In this document: positions 1 to 7,847 of the stretch, piece by piece
Numbering within the stretch: the stretch's first letter is position 1
How the letters are laid out: each line of letters starts with the position of its first letter
From: Acidobacteriaceae bacterium
Lineage (GTDB): Bacteria; Acidobacteriota; Terriglobia; Terriglobales; Acidobacteriaceae
Assembly: GCA_003139795.1 (NCBI GenBank)
Contig: PLGM01000063.1
Coordinates: 424 to 41,629, forward strand
DNA length: 41,206 nt
Reading direction: 5' to 3'
Notes under the pieces: model-generated
The model's database searches: none
What the model saw: the letters and a program-made list of their open reading frames with translations, nothing else
Told to the model about the DNA's origin: nothing
Program-made: the position numbers and the translations under genes

Positions 1-1247
1 ACCAACTGGCGGCTGGTGCGGATGAGCTTGTTGATGGTTTCGATCATGTGCACCGGAATGCGAATGGTCCGGGCCTGGTCCGCAATGGCGCGCGTGATGG
101 CCTGGCGAATCCACCACGTGGCGTAGGTGGAGAACTTGTAGCCGCGCCGGTATTCGAACTTGTCCACCGCCTTCATCAGGCCGATGTTGCCCTCCTGAAT
201 CAGGTCAAGGAACTGCAGGCCGCGGTTGGTGTACTTTTTGGCGATGGAAACAACCAGGCGCAGGTTAGCTTCGATCAGCTCCCTCTTGGCCTGCTCGGCG
301 TCCATATCGCCCTGGATCATTTCGCGCTGCGTGCGCTTGAGCTCGGCGATCACAACGCCCGCGTCGCCCTCGATCTTTTCAAGATCCGCGCGGCAGTTCT
401 TCTGCTGCCGGCGATACTCCTTCTTCAGTTCCTCGCTCTTCGAGGCTTCGAACTTCTGGTCCAGCGAGCGGATCTGCCGCTCCAGCGTGCGCATGGTGTC
501 CACGGTCTTGTTGACCTTGTCCAACAGGCGCTTGCGCTCCAGAGGGGTGTACTTGAGCTCGCGCACGATCCGCGATATGAGAACCTTCTCGCGGGCGATC
601 AGCCAACGGGTGTGGCGCGCGGCAGAGGCCTTGGCCTTGGAGGCGCTGGGCGCTGTCTGCTTCTCTTCAAGCTGTGCAATCCTCCTCTGGTGCTTCACCA
701 GCGCGTCGATGCGGGCTACCGTGGACTTGACGCGGGCCAGCACCACTTCCTCGGTGAGCTCCTCTTCGTCGAAGATCACGACTTCTTTGACGTTGCGCAC
801 ACCGCGCTTCAGGTCCTCGCCCAGGGCCACAATCTCGCGGATCACGATGGGCGAACGCGAGATGGCCTTCAGCACGCGCATCTGGCCGCGCTCAATGCGC
901 TTGGCGATCTCTACCTCGCCCTCGCGCGTCAGCAGCGGTACGGTGCCCATCTCGCGCAGGTACATGCGCACCGGGTCGTTGGTTTTTTCCAGCGTCCCAG
1001 GAGTCAGGTCGAGTTCGACGTCTTCGCCCTCTTCCAGCTCGAAGTCTTTGTCGCCGCCAAACTTGGGGCTGTCCAGCAGGTCGATGCCCTGCGTGCCGAT
1101 GGTGGTGATCAGGTCGTCCAGATCGTCGGCCGAGCCGATCTCCTCCGGCAGGATGTCATTCACGTCGCCGTAGGTGAGATAGCCCTTCTCCTTGCCCACT
1201 TCGATCAGGCCCTCGATATCGTGTTCGAATTTGTCGTCAATCGCCAA
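1..1247 (-). CDS. rpoD: RNA polymerase primary sigma factor RpoD (sigma-70), 3' end cut by window edge
   Basis: Housekeeping sigma factor that directs RNA polymerase to -35/-10 promoters. About 415 N-terminal residues are present. The reading shows an acidic N-terminal region, region 1.2 ([20 protein letters not shown]), a long basic non-conserved region, region 2 ([20 protein letters not shown], then [19 protein letters not shown] and [20 protein letters not shown]) and the start of region 3. Regions 3.2 and 4 lie beyond position 1. The start is probably TTG at 1247 (reading [12 protein letters not shown]), 5 nt after a GTAGGA ribosome site. The ATG at 1270 is out of frame. The frame stays open upstream to about 1349, so a longer N-terminus cannot be excluded. 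dnaG lies upstream on the same strand, as in the classical macromolecular-synthesis arrangement, but two other genes separate them here. Confidence 0.95.
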   Translation of the reverse strand, partial: MAIDDKFEHDIEGLIEVGKEKGYLTYGDVNDILPEEIGSADDLDDLITTIGTQGIDLLDSPKFGGDKDFELEEGEDVELDLTPGTLEKTNDPVRMYLREMGTVPLLTREGEVEIAKRIERGQMRVLKAISRSPIVIREIVALGEDLKRGVRNVKEVVIFDEEELTEEVVLARVKSTVARIDALVKHQRRIAQLEEKQTAPSASKAKASAARHTRWLIAREKVLISRIVRELKYTPLERKRLLDKVNKTVDTMRTLERQIRSLDQKFEASKSEELKKEYRRQQKNCRADLEKIEGDAGVVIAELKRTQREMIQGDMDAEQAKRELIEANLRLVVSIAKKYTNRGLQFLDLIQEGNIGLMKAVDKFEYRRGYKFSTYATWWIRQAITRAIADQARTIRIPVHMIETINKLIRTSRQL

Positions 1248-1885
1248 AATGTTCCTACTCTCTTCGCCATTCCCAGGGAAACTGATCCTGTTCAACTTCT
1301 TAGCAGGGTCGCCGCTCCCCGGTGGTCGCGTCGACTTCAATGCTGTGTTTCAGGGATACATCATCCCTGGTAATGCTGCGCGCAAAGCAGATTCAGCACC
1401 GTTTTGCGCACCGGTGCGGGGTCTGGTCCGGAACGCGCAAAAAAAGACTCCCGCGTGGAAAAACCAAGGAATCTTCGCGCAAATGCGGACACAAACCTGC
1501 GGCAACCCGCAAAAAGAAGCGGCCTAAGGTAGTTGCTCGGAGCAGGATGACAAGCGCTTCAGGTTTAGCCTGGGTCGCCCGCGAGCCGAAGCTCATGGTT
1601 GGGGCAAAGTGGCGCGCATCCTCACAGAGATCAGTAGATTACCACAGTCCGTCCCGGTTTCGCCAACGCAAAATCGGGTGAAGTCAGGGTGTTTGCCGGC
1701 AGCCTTGCGACTGGGCCGGGTTGATTTGCTTCTCACCCGCTCCTGCTCCTGTTCATTAGACGCACTTTGGGGCCGAGATGATGCACGATACCAGCCTGGT
1801 CGGGGCGCGCCGGACCGTACCCAGGGAAAGCTACCGCTCCGGCGGCTTCTGGTTGTGTCCTAATTTGTGTGTTGCTGGCTCAAGG
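1248..1885. other. 638-bp gap upstream of rpoD, no convincing gene
   Basis: This stretch should hold the rpoD promoter and leader. Small inverted repeats are visible: CAGGGAT/ATCCCTG at 1351-1369 and the perfect palindrome GCACCGGTGC at 1411-1420. There is an A7 run near 1440. I could not find a -35/-10 pair on the minus strand that I would defend. Plus-strand open frames at 1192-1527, 1322-1681 and 1609-1863 lack a good ribosome site and resemble no family I know. Confidence 0.5.
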
Positions 1886-2218
1886 TTAGCCTCTTCTGGG
1901 ATGGAGCCAGCGTCTCGAAGCTTCAGTCACAAATGACGAGCCTACCGCAGAAAGGAGGACCATTTGAAGATCGTTCCGTTGTTCAATAGTGAGGAAGCGC
2001 AATTTGTCGGGTGCGCCGAGATGCCATGACCAGATTAGAAATAGACCGATGCCGACAGAAATAAAAATCCAGTAAACTACCAGCCCGCCAAGATGTATAT
2101 GTGTACGGATGGCATCGTCGCGTTTGAGATTACGATCTGCGAAACGAGTAGCTTCTTTTTGAGCGTTTTCTGAAGCCTCAGGTTCCTGTTCAGGTATTAC
2201 GACCGGCTGTGTGCTCAT
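1886..2218 (-). CDS. Small membrane protein, candidate PanT-type toxin partner of the Panacea protein
   Basis: A 110-residue protein with a charged, Glu-rich N-terminus (1-40), one strong membrane segment around residues 42-66 (core GGLVVYWIFISVGIGLFLIW), a second weaker hydrophobic stretch around 85-97, and a basic C-terminus (RRWLHPRRG). Its ATG overlaps the stop of the upstream DUF4065 gene by 4 bp (ATGA, 2215-2218), so the two are translationally coupled. PanA antitoxins are known to pair with very different toxins, including small transmembrane proteins that disturb the membrane. That makes this a toxin candidate by association. No family was recognised from its own sequence, and a harmless membrane protein remains possible. 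Confidence 0.75.
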   Translation of the reverse strand: MSTQPVVIPEQEPEASENAQKEATRFADRNLKRDDAIRTHIHLGGLVVYWIFISVGIGLFLIWSWHLGAPDKLRFLTIEQRNDLQMVLLSAVGSSFVTEASRRWLHPRRG

Positions 2219-2679
2219 CGATTCTGTGCACCGAGACGACGATAGTGATCCTCAATCAAATCATTAGAGATCACTGCGCCAAGTCCAGACTGCTGGACTG
2301 TGATGGCCCAAGGTGTGCCCGGCTCATGGGTGAGCGACGACAAGCTAATGCCGGATCGCCTTCCGTAACCTTGCCAAACTTGCCTGATGATATTCTGCTC
2401 TTCCGAATCAAAGCATGTCGGGCTTTCCGAAGGGAACTCCTGAATGAAGTTGGAACCGTAACGTTTGTATTTGTGGTAAAGCGAAGGAATCACAGGCCCA
2501 TATTGCCACGCTTCAATGGGTTCACACACAAGAGGCCGTCCGTGCAGACCGAGCTGCCAACCGTGCGCAATGTACACGAGTTTCAACACCTGCATCGGCG
2601 TAAGGGGACTGCGATCCTCCTGGGCAAGCTTCAGCATGTATTCGGCTACATGCTTCGGTAAATTTCCCAGCTTCATCAC
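2215..2679 (-). CDS. Panacea-domain (DUF4065/SocA-like) antitoxin
   Basis: A 154-residue protein with the DUF4065 signature: an early helix (AEYMLKLAQ), LTPMQVLKLVYIAHGWQLGL, then GRPLVCEPIEAWQYGPVIPS and YHKYKRYG. In this family the Panacea domain is the neutralising part of PanAT toxin-antitoxin systems and also occurs in phage GepA-like and SocA proteins. The domain spans about residues 8-75. The C-terminal half (75-154) follows the usual DUF4065 layout ending in a helix (SNDLIEDHYRRL). The first of two adjacent ATGs (2679) is placed 5-6 nt after GGGAGA. The gene is coupled by ATGA to the following membrane-protein gene. It lies 241 bp downstream of the dnaG stop, so it may have its own promoter. 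I saw CTATAG-like AT-rich boxes there but no firm -35. Confidence 0.88.
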   Translation of the reverse strand: MMKLGNLPKHVAEYMLKLAQEDRSPLTPMQVLKLVYIAHGWQLGLHGRPLVCEPIEAWQYGPVIPSLYHKYKRYGSNFIQEFPSESPTCFDSEEQNIIRQVWQGYGRRSGISLSSLTHEPGTPWAITVQQSGLGAVISNDLIEDHYRRLGAQNR

Positions 2680-2920
2680 GTCTCCCTTCGCAATTGGTGA
2701 TATTGCGTTCCCACTACCCTATAGACGCAAACGTACCAGATTCCGCGCTTGATTTGCACAGAAATCGGCGCATGTCTGTGGAAAAACTGTCTAAAACCCC
2801 TTGAAATTATTCCACAAGTGGTGCTACTATGCGCCTCCATTGAAGTGTACTATATTCGCCTTACATTCGCCAATCTCAGGTCGTCGCTATAGAGGCCGCT
2901 ACCACCGCAGCAACGCAAAC

Positions 2921-4825
2921 TTAGGACACTACTGGCGGCTTGCGGTTGTGCAGCTGTTGCAGCGCGCGGTCCAGCTCCAGCTTTTGCTTCCATAGCGCTG
3001 TCCATTCGGCAGAGCCCTGGTCGCGCGCGGCCTCAATAAGCGGCCCGCGCAGTTCGCGCAGTTGGTTCTCAATGGCCCGCTCCTGAATCTCCTGGATCGC
3101 GCTCAGAACTTCTCCTTGCTCGAGCGGCTTGGTCTCGGCCAGCAGCACCTCGGCCAGCAAAGCACGCTGCGCCGGGTCTTCCACCGCGTCCATGGGGTCG
3201 TTGGCCTGGCGAACGGCGAGCGCCCGCAGAGCCGCAAATGTGCCTAAGTGCTCAAACCACGCCGGCTGCTCGGCAAGCGCCTCGGCCGCCAGCCGCCGAG
3301 CCCTCTCATTGTCGGGGTCGGTGATGGCGAGCGCCCGCAGCAGGACCCGCTCGACCTCGGTGAGCGCCGTGGCCCGTACCTCGATGTGGTCGCGCCGCTT
3401 GCGCGCGCCATGAAGCAACTCCTCACGCAGCACTGAGTCTGCGATCCCCAGTTGTAGCGCGGCGTCACGGGCAAACCTGTCGCGCGCCAGCATCTCCGGC
3501 ATCCGGCGGATGTGCGGGAGCAGGAAGTTCACGGCCTTGACCTTTTGCTCCGTGGCGGCGCCGGGAAACATCTGGCGGGCACGCTCGATCAGATAGTCTC
3601 CCTGCCTGCGGGCACCGCGGATAGCCTCCTTGTACGCAGCCCAGCTATCGTTGGTTTTCTGAATGGCTTCGGGCTCCCAACTCCCTGGCTGGCTGGCCTC
3701 TGAGTATGCATCGAGGCCGCGTTCACGGATGTACCGGTCGGGGTCCAGGCCGCTATCGAGGGTAACTATTCTTATCGAAAAGCCCTCCTCGGTGAGCAGG
3801 GCGATGGACTTCTCAGCGGCGCTAGCTCCGGCGGCGTCAGGATCGAAGTTGACGATCACATTTGAGGTATGGCGGCGCAACAGGGCCACTTGCTGCTCGG
3901 TAAAGGCCGTTCCGCTGGTGGCGATCACATGCTGAATGCCGCGCAAGTAGACTGAGATGCAGTCCATCTGTCCTTCCACCAGAAGCGCATAGCCAGCCTG
4001 CCGAATCGCCGTTTTCGCCTTGTCCAGGTTGAACAGGACCAGACTTTTTGAATAGAGCAGCGTCTCGGGCGAGTTGAAGTACTTGGGGCCAGCCTTCTCG
4101 CCGGTTTCGAGGACGCGGCCCGTGAAGGCGATCACCCGCCCGCTCTCATTGGCGATGGGAAACATCACCCGCTTGCGGAAGCGGTCATAGATCGGACCCA
4201 GGCTGCCGTCGCCCTGCTCCTTGGAGCTGAACAAGCCGCTCGCCCGCAGCGTCTCGTTGTCGGCCATCCCGCTCAGCTGGTCGCGCAGGGCGTTGTAGCT
4301 GTCGGGCGCGTAGCCGATGCGAAAGGTCTTGATGCCCTCGGGAGTCAGTCCGCGGCCGGCCAGGTATTCCCGCGCCAGCGCGCCCTCGGGCCCGCGCAAC
4401 TGCTCCTCGAACCAGGCGGTTGCGGCCTCGTGCAACTCCAGCAGGCGGGTGCGAAGGCGCGCCTCGGCCGCCTGCTCCGGCGACGAAAACTCCCGCTTTG
4501 GCAGCGGAATGCCGCACTTCTGCGCCACGATCCGCACCGCTTCGGGAAAGGTGACGTTTTCAATCTTGCCCACAAAGCTGAACACGTCGCCTGAAGCCTG
4601 GCAGCCGAAACAGTGGTAGAACTGGCGCACCGCATGCACCGAAAACGACGGCGACTTCTCTTTGTGGAACGGGCAAAGCCCGGTATAGTTCTGCGCCCCC
4701 GCCTTGCGCAGCCGAATGTACCCCTCGATCACCTTGACGATGTCGGCCTGCTGCTTGACGGTTTGTGCAAAGTCGGACAAGGAGGTTCTTTCTTGAGGAT
4801 AAGCCCGCGACCTTGAACGGCGCAT
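2921..4825 (-). CDS. dnaG: DNA primase DnaG
   Basis: Makes RNA primers for DNA replication. The 634-residue frame shows the CHC2 zinc finger (C51-x2-H54 in LCPFHKEKSPSFSV, C72-x2-C75 in YHCFGC), the catalytic core with the Toprim glutamate (ALLVEGQMDCISVYL) and the DPD motif (VIVNFDPDAAGAS), and a divergent helical C-terminus that would bind DnaB. Two starts are possible. ATG at 4825 gives a 15-residue basic extension (MRRSRSRAYPQERTS). TTG at 4780 gives (M)SDFAQTVKQQADIVKVI, which matches the usual DnaG N-terminus. Neither has a strong ribosome site. A diverged copy of this 5' end lies at 5506-5580 beyond parDE. The divergent parD start is only 77 bp away, so the original dnaG leader has probably been displaced. 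Confidence 0.97.
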   Translation of the reverse strand: MRRSRSRAYPQERTSLSDFAQTVKQQADIVKVIEGYIRLRKAGAQNYTGLCPFHKEKSPSFSVHAVRQFYHCFGCQASGDVFSFVGKIENVTFPEAVRIVAQKCGIPLPKREFSSPEQAAEARLRTRLLELHEAATAWFEEQLRGPEGALAREYLAGRGLTPEGIKTFRIGYAPDSYNALRDQLSGMADNETLRASGLFSSKEQGDGSLGPIYDRFRKRVMFPIANESGRVIAFTGRVLETGEKAGPKYFNSPETLLYSKSLVLFNLDKAKTAIRQAGYALLVEGQMDCISVYLRGIQHVIATSGTAFTEQQVALLRRHTSNVIVNFDPDAAGASAAEKSIALLTEEGFSIRIVTLDSGLDPDRYIRERGLDAYSEASQPGSWEPEAIQKTNDSWAAYKEAIRGARRQGDYLIERARQMFPGAATEQKVKAVNFLLPHIRRMPEMLARDRFARDAALQLGIADSVLREELLHGARKRRDHIEVRATALTEVERVLLRALAITDPDNERARRLAAEALAEQPAWFEHLGTFAALRALAVRQANDPMDAVEDPAQRALLAEVLLAETKPLEQGEVLSAIQEIQERAIENQLRELRGPLIEAARDQGSAEWTALWKQKLELDRALQQLHNRKPPVVS

Positions 4826-4866
4826 CGGGGCATGGCTGGCCGGGGGGGCATCCCTTCAGTTGTCTA

Positions 4867-4895
4867 TTGACACCTGCTCGCGTCGCTCCTACGCT
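4867..4895 (+). promoter_or_regulatory. Putative promoter of parDE, probably leaderless
   Basis: A perfect -35 TTGACA (4867-4872), a 17-bp spacer and a weak -10 TACGCT (4890-4895). The expected transcription start falls at about 4902-4903, exactly at the parD ATG (4903). The GAAGG just before the ATG is too close to act as a ribosome site, so a leaderless mRNA is the simplest reading. Confidence 0.5.
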
Positions 4896-4902
4896 TGAAG
4901 GC

Positions 4903-5184
4903 ATGGATGTTCAACTTTCGGCGGACCAAAGGGCGTTTTTTCGTCTGGCTTTGGAAACGGGCAGGCTGAATCGCGAAGAAGACGCGGTCGAGGAAGCGCT
5001 CCTCATGTGGGAGGAGCGTGAGCGAACCCGTGCGGAGATTCTCGCGTTGGTCGAAAGTGCGGACGCATCTCTCGGCCATGGTGAAGGCCGCGCAATTACG
5101 CGGGAAACCATGCGTGAGCTTGCCGGCGATGTGAAACAACGCGGCCGCGCACGGCTTGCTGCCGAGCAGGCAGCGAGCAACTGA
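4903..5184 (+). CDS. parD: ParD-like antitoxin of a type II toxin-antitoxin pair
   Basis: A 93-residue protein (MDVQLSADQRAFFRLALETG...). The N-terminal half resembles the ribbon-helix-helix DNA-binding domain of ParD/CopG antitoxins, with the typical sequence of a short strand, then GRLNREEDAVEEALLMWEER. The C-terminus is charged and helical, as expected for the toxin-binding tail. The frame is open back to 4765, but the ATG at 4903 fits the promoter and the family start. Its stop overlaps the parE start (TGATG, 1 bp), the usual co-translated antitoxin-first order. ParD family membership is inferred from order and pattern. Confidence 0.82.
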   Translation: MDVQLSADQRAFFRLALETGRLNREEDAVEEALLMWEERERTRAEILALVESADASLGHGEGRAITRETMRELAGDVKQRGRARLAAEQAASN

Positions 5185-5486
5185 TGGCGCATCGCGTAGC
5201 ACAGGAGGCGGAAGCCGATCTGGACGACATCTGGTGCTACATAGCGAGAAGCAGCGGCAGTCTTGAAGTCGCCGACCGCTTCACCGAATTCCTCACCGAC
5301 CGCTTTTATCTCCTTGCCAACAATCCATACATAGGCCGTCGCCGCGACGATGAACTGCGCCCAGGGTTGCGGAGTTTTCCTGTCCGGGATTACATCATCC
5401 TCTACCGCATCGAAGACGAAGATGTATCGATTCTGCGTGTTCTGCGAGGCAGCAGGGATATCAAAACCCTGTTGGGCAGCAACTGA
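5184..5486 (+). CDS. parE: ParE/RelE-superfamily toxin
   Basis: A 100-residue toxin of the ParE type: AEADLDDIWCYIARSSGS near the N-terminus, then ADRFTEFLTDRFYLLANNP, GRRRDDELRPGLRSFPVRDY and the C-terminal strand SILRVLRGSRDI. These are the conserved ParE segments (D-I-W/Y-I, L.P..GR.R, R.F....Y.I.Y). ParE proteins typically block DNA gyrase and RelE relatives cleave mRNA on the ribosome. The sequence favours ParE. The start ATG overlaps the parD stop. The gene lies antisense to dnaG and ends about 20 bp before the diverged dnaG 5' fragment. It is full length and appears intact. Confidence 0.88.
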   Translation: MAHRVAQEAEADLDDIWCYIARSSGSLEVADRFTEFLTDRFYLLANNPYIGRRRDDELRPGLRSFPVRDYIILYRIEDEDVSILRVLRGSRDIKTLLGSN

Positions 5487-5505
5487 TCCAGGTCTGCAAG
5501 ACTGG

Positions 5506-5580
5506 CCCGCTGCCTGACGGTTTGGGCGAAGTCGGACAAAGGGCCTTTCTACGCGCGGGCCTCTCTTGAGGATATGCCCG
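5506..5580 (-). pseudogene. Diverged second copy of the dnaG 5' end
   Basis: Positions 5506-5580 match 4747-4807 of dnaG. The first 34 bp (5506-5539 against 4747-4780) agree at 30 positions. After a 14-bp length difference, TCTTGAGGATATGCCCG matches TCTTGAGGATAAGCCCG at 16 of 17. Read on the minus strand the copy encodes LSDFAQTVRQRA against LSDFAQTVKQQA in dnaG. Two of the four changes are silent and two are K/Q to R. Homology stops right after this codon run, 20 bp from the parE stop. The rest of 5487-5855 holds no gene I can support. Confidence 0.75.
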
Positions 5581-5855
5581 GGGAGTTGACTCTGGATCAA
5601 GCGGATATATCGGTCTCTGCGTCGCTCCAGGGCAAGCAGTGCATCCCGGTGGATCAAATCGTGGCCCATCTCATACGTGGCGACAAAGCCGGGCGCCTGC
5701 ACACCGGGTTCCGCAATCCGCTGGTAGTGAACTCTGGAAATGACCGCCCAAAACCGCGAACGCAACTCATTTGACTTTCCGAAGAACCTAACAATAGACT
5801 CTGCTAACGCACACTGTAATGTGCAACTTATCGAAACACCCCCCGGAGGTTCCCA

Positions 5856-6698
5856 ATGGCGGCGCCACACCTGACGCACGAGGATTTGAGCCGATATCGG
5901 GAAGACGGATACCTGTTGGTTCGCGGAATGTTGAGTCGGGACGAAGTGGACCTGCTCGGCCGGACCGCGCGCCAGGATCGCATCCTCGACCAGCACGCCC
6001 TGGGGCGCGCGGACGGCGAGGGCGGAACGGTTCGCCTTTCGCTGTGGAACCATCCCACAGACACGATCTATGGAGTGATCGCCCGGTCGCAGTCCATGGT
6101 CTCGTACGCGGAACAGATCCTCGAGGGAGAGGTCTATCACTATCACTCCAAGATGATCATGAAGGATGCCAAGGTCGGCGGCGCCTGGACATGGCACCAG
6201 GACTATGGCTACTGGTATCAGAATGGAGTCCTCTTTCCGCTGCTCACCAGCGCCTTCATTGCCGTGGACCCCGCCACCAGGGAGAATGGGTGCCTGCAGG
6301 TGATTCGCGGTTCGCACCTTGCCGGGCGCATTGAGCATGTGCTCACCGGCGACCAGGCCGGCGCCGACCTGGAGCGAGTGGAAAAACTGCTGGAGCGTCA
6401 GGAACTTGTATATGTGGAAATGGAACCGGGCGACACGCTCTTCTTCCACGCCAACCTGCTCCACCGCTCCGACCAGAACCATTCAGACCATCCGCGCTGG
6501 TCGATGATTGTCTGTTACAACGCGGCAAGGAACAACCCTTATAAGGCGTCCCACCATCCTCAATACACGCCTCTGACCAAGGTTCCCGACTCGGCCATTC
6601 TCGAATTGGGCGGCCGCCGGTTCGGCACGGCAAGCGAGGACGCCGGATTCCTGGATGCGAGCGAGGATCGCAGCGCAACCAGCTTGAAGAAGCCATGA
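5856..6698 (+). CDS. Phytanoyl-CoA dioxygenase (PhyH) family protein
   Basis: A 280-residue Fe(II)/2-oxoglutarate-dependent dioxygenase of the PhyH/EctD-like family. The iron site is visible as H114-Q-D116 in AWTWHQDYGYWYQNG and a distal histidine, H203, in FFHANLLHRSDQNHS. The likely 2-oxoglutarate-binding arginine is R214 (HPRWSMIVCYNAARN). The N-terminus has the usual EDGYLLVRGML start. A strong ribosome site GGAGG (5844-5848) lies 7 nt before the ATG. The protein is soluble with no signal peptide. The substrate cannot be told. The closest pattern is uncharacterised ectoine-hydroxylase-like proteins, but no ectoine genes are nearby. Confidence 0.92.
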   Translation: MAAPHLTHEDLSRYREDGYLLVRGMLSRDEVDLLGRTARQDRILDQHALGRADGEGGTVRLSLWNHPTDTIYGVIARSQSMVSYAEQILEGEVYHYHSKMIMKDAKVGGAWTWHQDYGYWYQNGVLFPLLTSAFIAVDPATRENGCLQVIRGSHLAGRIEHVLTGDQAGADLERVEKLLERQELVYVEMEPGDTLFFHANLLHRSDQNHSDHPRWSMIVCYNAARNNPYKASHHPQYTPLTKVPDSAILELGGRRFGTASEDAGFLDASEDRSATSLKKP

Positions 6699-6888
6699 CC
6701 AGTCCTGCAACTCACAGCCTCGGCTGCTAGCTGAATCTGGGTTCCCTCGGCGAGCCGGATCGACCTCCAACCGGTCCATCTCCGTTAGCAGGATGTACGG
6801 CCATCTTGACGCCAAATCTGCCCGGAGTAGCGTCTGAATCAGGCGGGAGTACGCTTTGGAAAGGGATACCATGACCGGGATTCACTAA

Positions 6889-7062
6889 GTGACCGACGAG
6901 GAAGGCCGCAAGGTCGCGGTCCAGATCGACCTTCGTGAGCACGCGGACCTGTGGGAGGAGATCGAGGATGTTCTGATTTCCCAGTCGCGCCGGAACGAAG
7001 AGAGCATCCCAATCGAGGAGGTCGAGGCGAAACTTATTCGGAGAGGCAAACTGAGTGCCTGA
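6889..7062 (+). CDS. Small antitoxin-like protein (57 aa) of a decayed RelE-type module
   Basis: GTG at 6889 gives a 57-residue acidic protein: VAVQIDLREHADLWEEIEDV, then SQSRRNEESIPIEEVEAKLI and a basic end RRGKLSA. This layout (short strand, acidic helix, a partly disordered E/R-rich tail) is typical of small antitoxins encoded directly before RelE/ParE toxins. A stop codon immediately precedes the GTG, so no upstream start exists in this frame. A GGGA lies about 8 nt upstream. The stop overlaps a second start (GTGCCTGAA, 7055) by 8 bp, the expected toxin position. Confidence 0.65.
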   Translation: MTDEEGRKVAVQIDLREHADLWEEIEDVLISQSRRNEESIPIEEVEAKLIRRGKLSA

Positions 7063-7096
7063 ATACCGGGTTGCGCTGAAATCCAGCGCTGACTAA
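7055..7096 (+). pseudogene. Truncated RelE-type toxin start (13 codons)
   Basis: In the overlapping frame after the antitoxin, GTG at 7055 reads MPEYRVALKSSAD and then TAA at 7094-7096. MxxYRVxLKxSA is a common opening of RelE/ParE toxins, so the toxin seems to have been lost after its first strand. The following DNA (7097-7145) carries a CCCGCG/CGCGGG hairpin at 7116-7133 and then the Uma2 gene. Identification rests on 13 codons plus context. Confidence 0.5.
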
Positions 7097-7145
7097 CGAC
7101 TCCTCGGCATTGCGGCCCGCGCTGAAACGCGGGATACTGTTATCC

Positions 7146-7679
7146 ATGGCGACACAGCCCATCGGCGACCGGTTGATTTCCGTGGAGGAGTACCTCTCCA
7201 CCGGCTACGAACCCGACTGCGAGTACGACGACGGCGTGGTCGTGGAGCGCAACTTGGGAGAATTCGAGCATTCCTTCCTGCAGACCATTCTAGCCACTCT
7301 ATTTACAAACAATATGGACAATTGGGGAGTCTTCGGGCTCACCGAACAGCGCGTCCAGATCAAGCCCCGCAAATTCCTCGTTCCCGATGTGTGCGTGCTA
7401 CGGGTCGGTTCGCCGCGCGAGAAGATTCTCACCCGCCCGCCGCTGATCGCCATTGAAATTATGTCTCCTGAAGACACCGTCCGCCGCGCAGCCGCCAAGG
7501 CCGTCGAATATCTCGATTTCGGCGTCGAAAACGTGTGGGTGATCGACCCCAGCGCCCGCGTCGCCTATGGCGGAACCTCGTCCGGATTGGTACTCGCGTC
7601 CTCGGGAGTGCTTTCAGTCCCTGGAACGCCCATCCTCGTCCGCGTCAGCGACCTATTCGAAAAACTCGACCGGATGTAG
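7146..7679 (+). CDS. Uma2-family (DUF820) PD-(D/E)XK nuclease-like protein
   Basis: A 177-residue protein from ATG 7146 (MATQPIGDRLISVEEYL). It shows the Uma2 pattern: EPDCEYDDGVVVERNLGEFE, HSFLQTILATLF, EQRVQIKPRKFLVPDVCVLR with the predicted metal-binding Asp, LIAIEIMSP with the catalytic Glu, and KAVEYLDFGVENVWVIDP. Members have the restriction-endonuclease fold. They are abundant in cyanobacteria and acidobacteria, and their role is unsettled. The frame is open upstream to 7110, but that would run through the hairpin at 7116-7133, so 7146 is preferred. Confidence 0.88.
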   Translation: MATQPIGDRLISVEEYLSTGYEPDCEYDDGVVVERNLGEFEHSFLQTILATLFTNNMDNWGVFGLTEQRVQIKPRKFLVPDVCVLRVGSPREKILTRPPLIAIEIMSPEDTVRRAAAKAVEYLDFGVENVWVIDPSARVAYGGTSSGLVLASSGVLSVPGTPILVRVSDLFEKLDRM

Positions 7680-7847
7680 TCGCGTCGCCGGTTGATCCGC
7701 CAACAGCAATTAACCCTTGGTTCTTCCTCCCCGCTTTGACGCCCCACTGGCTGGTCCGTCGATAGGCTGTTCGACACCGCAAGATACTTGTTGCAACGAA
7801 TATCTCCCTCGCGCATCCAATCTTCTGTAAGCCCCAGGAGGTTAACC

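Noticed and set aside
48..1373. Long plus-strand open frames opposite rpoD (441 and 315 codons)
   Set aside because: The minus strand encodes unmistakable sigma-70 regions. The plus frames are low-information shadows typical of high-GC coding DNA.
1322..1681. Lys/Arg-rich open frame upstream of rpoD (…RKKRLPRGK…KKKRPK…)
   Set aside because: It looks histone-like by composition, but has no ribosome site, no known family pattern, and overlaps A-rich runs that create lysine codons by chance.
4911..6482. 523-codon minus-strand open frame across parDE and the PhyH gene
   Set aside because: It runs antisense to three well-supported genes and its protein has no recognisable domain. The part over 5580-5780 (…ALLALERRRDRYIRLIQ…) looks protein-like but could not be tied to a start or a family.
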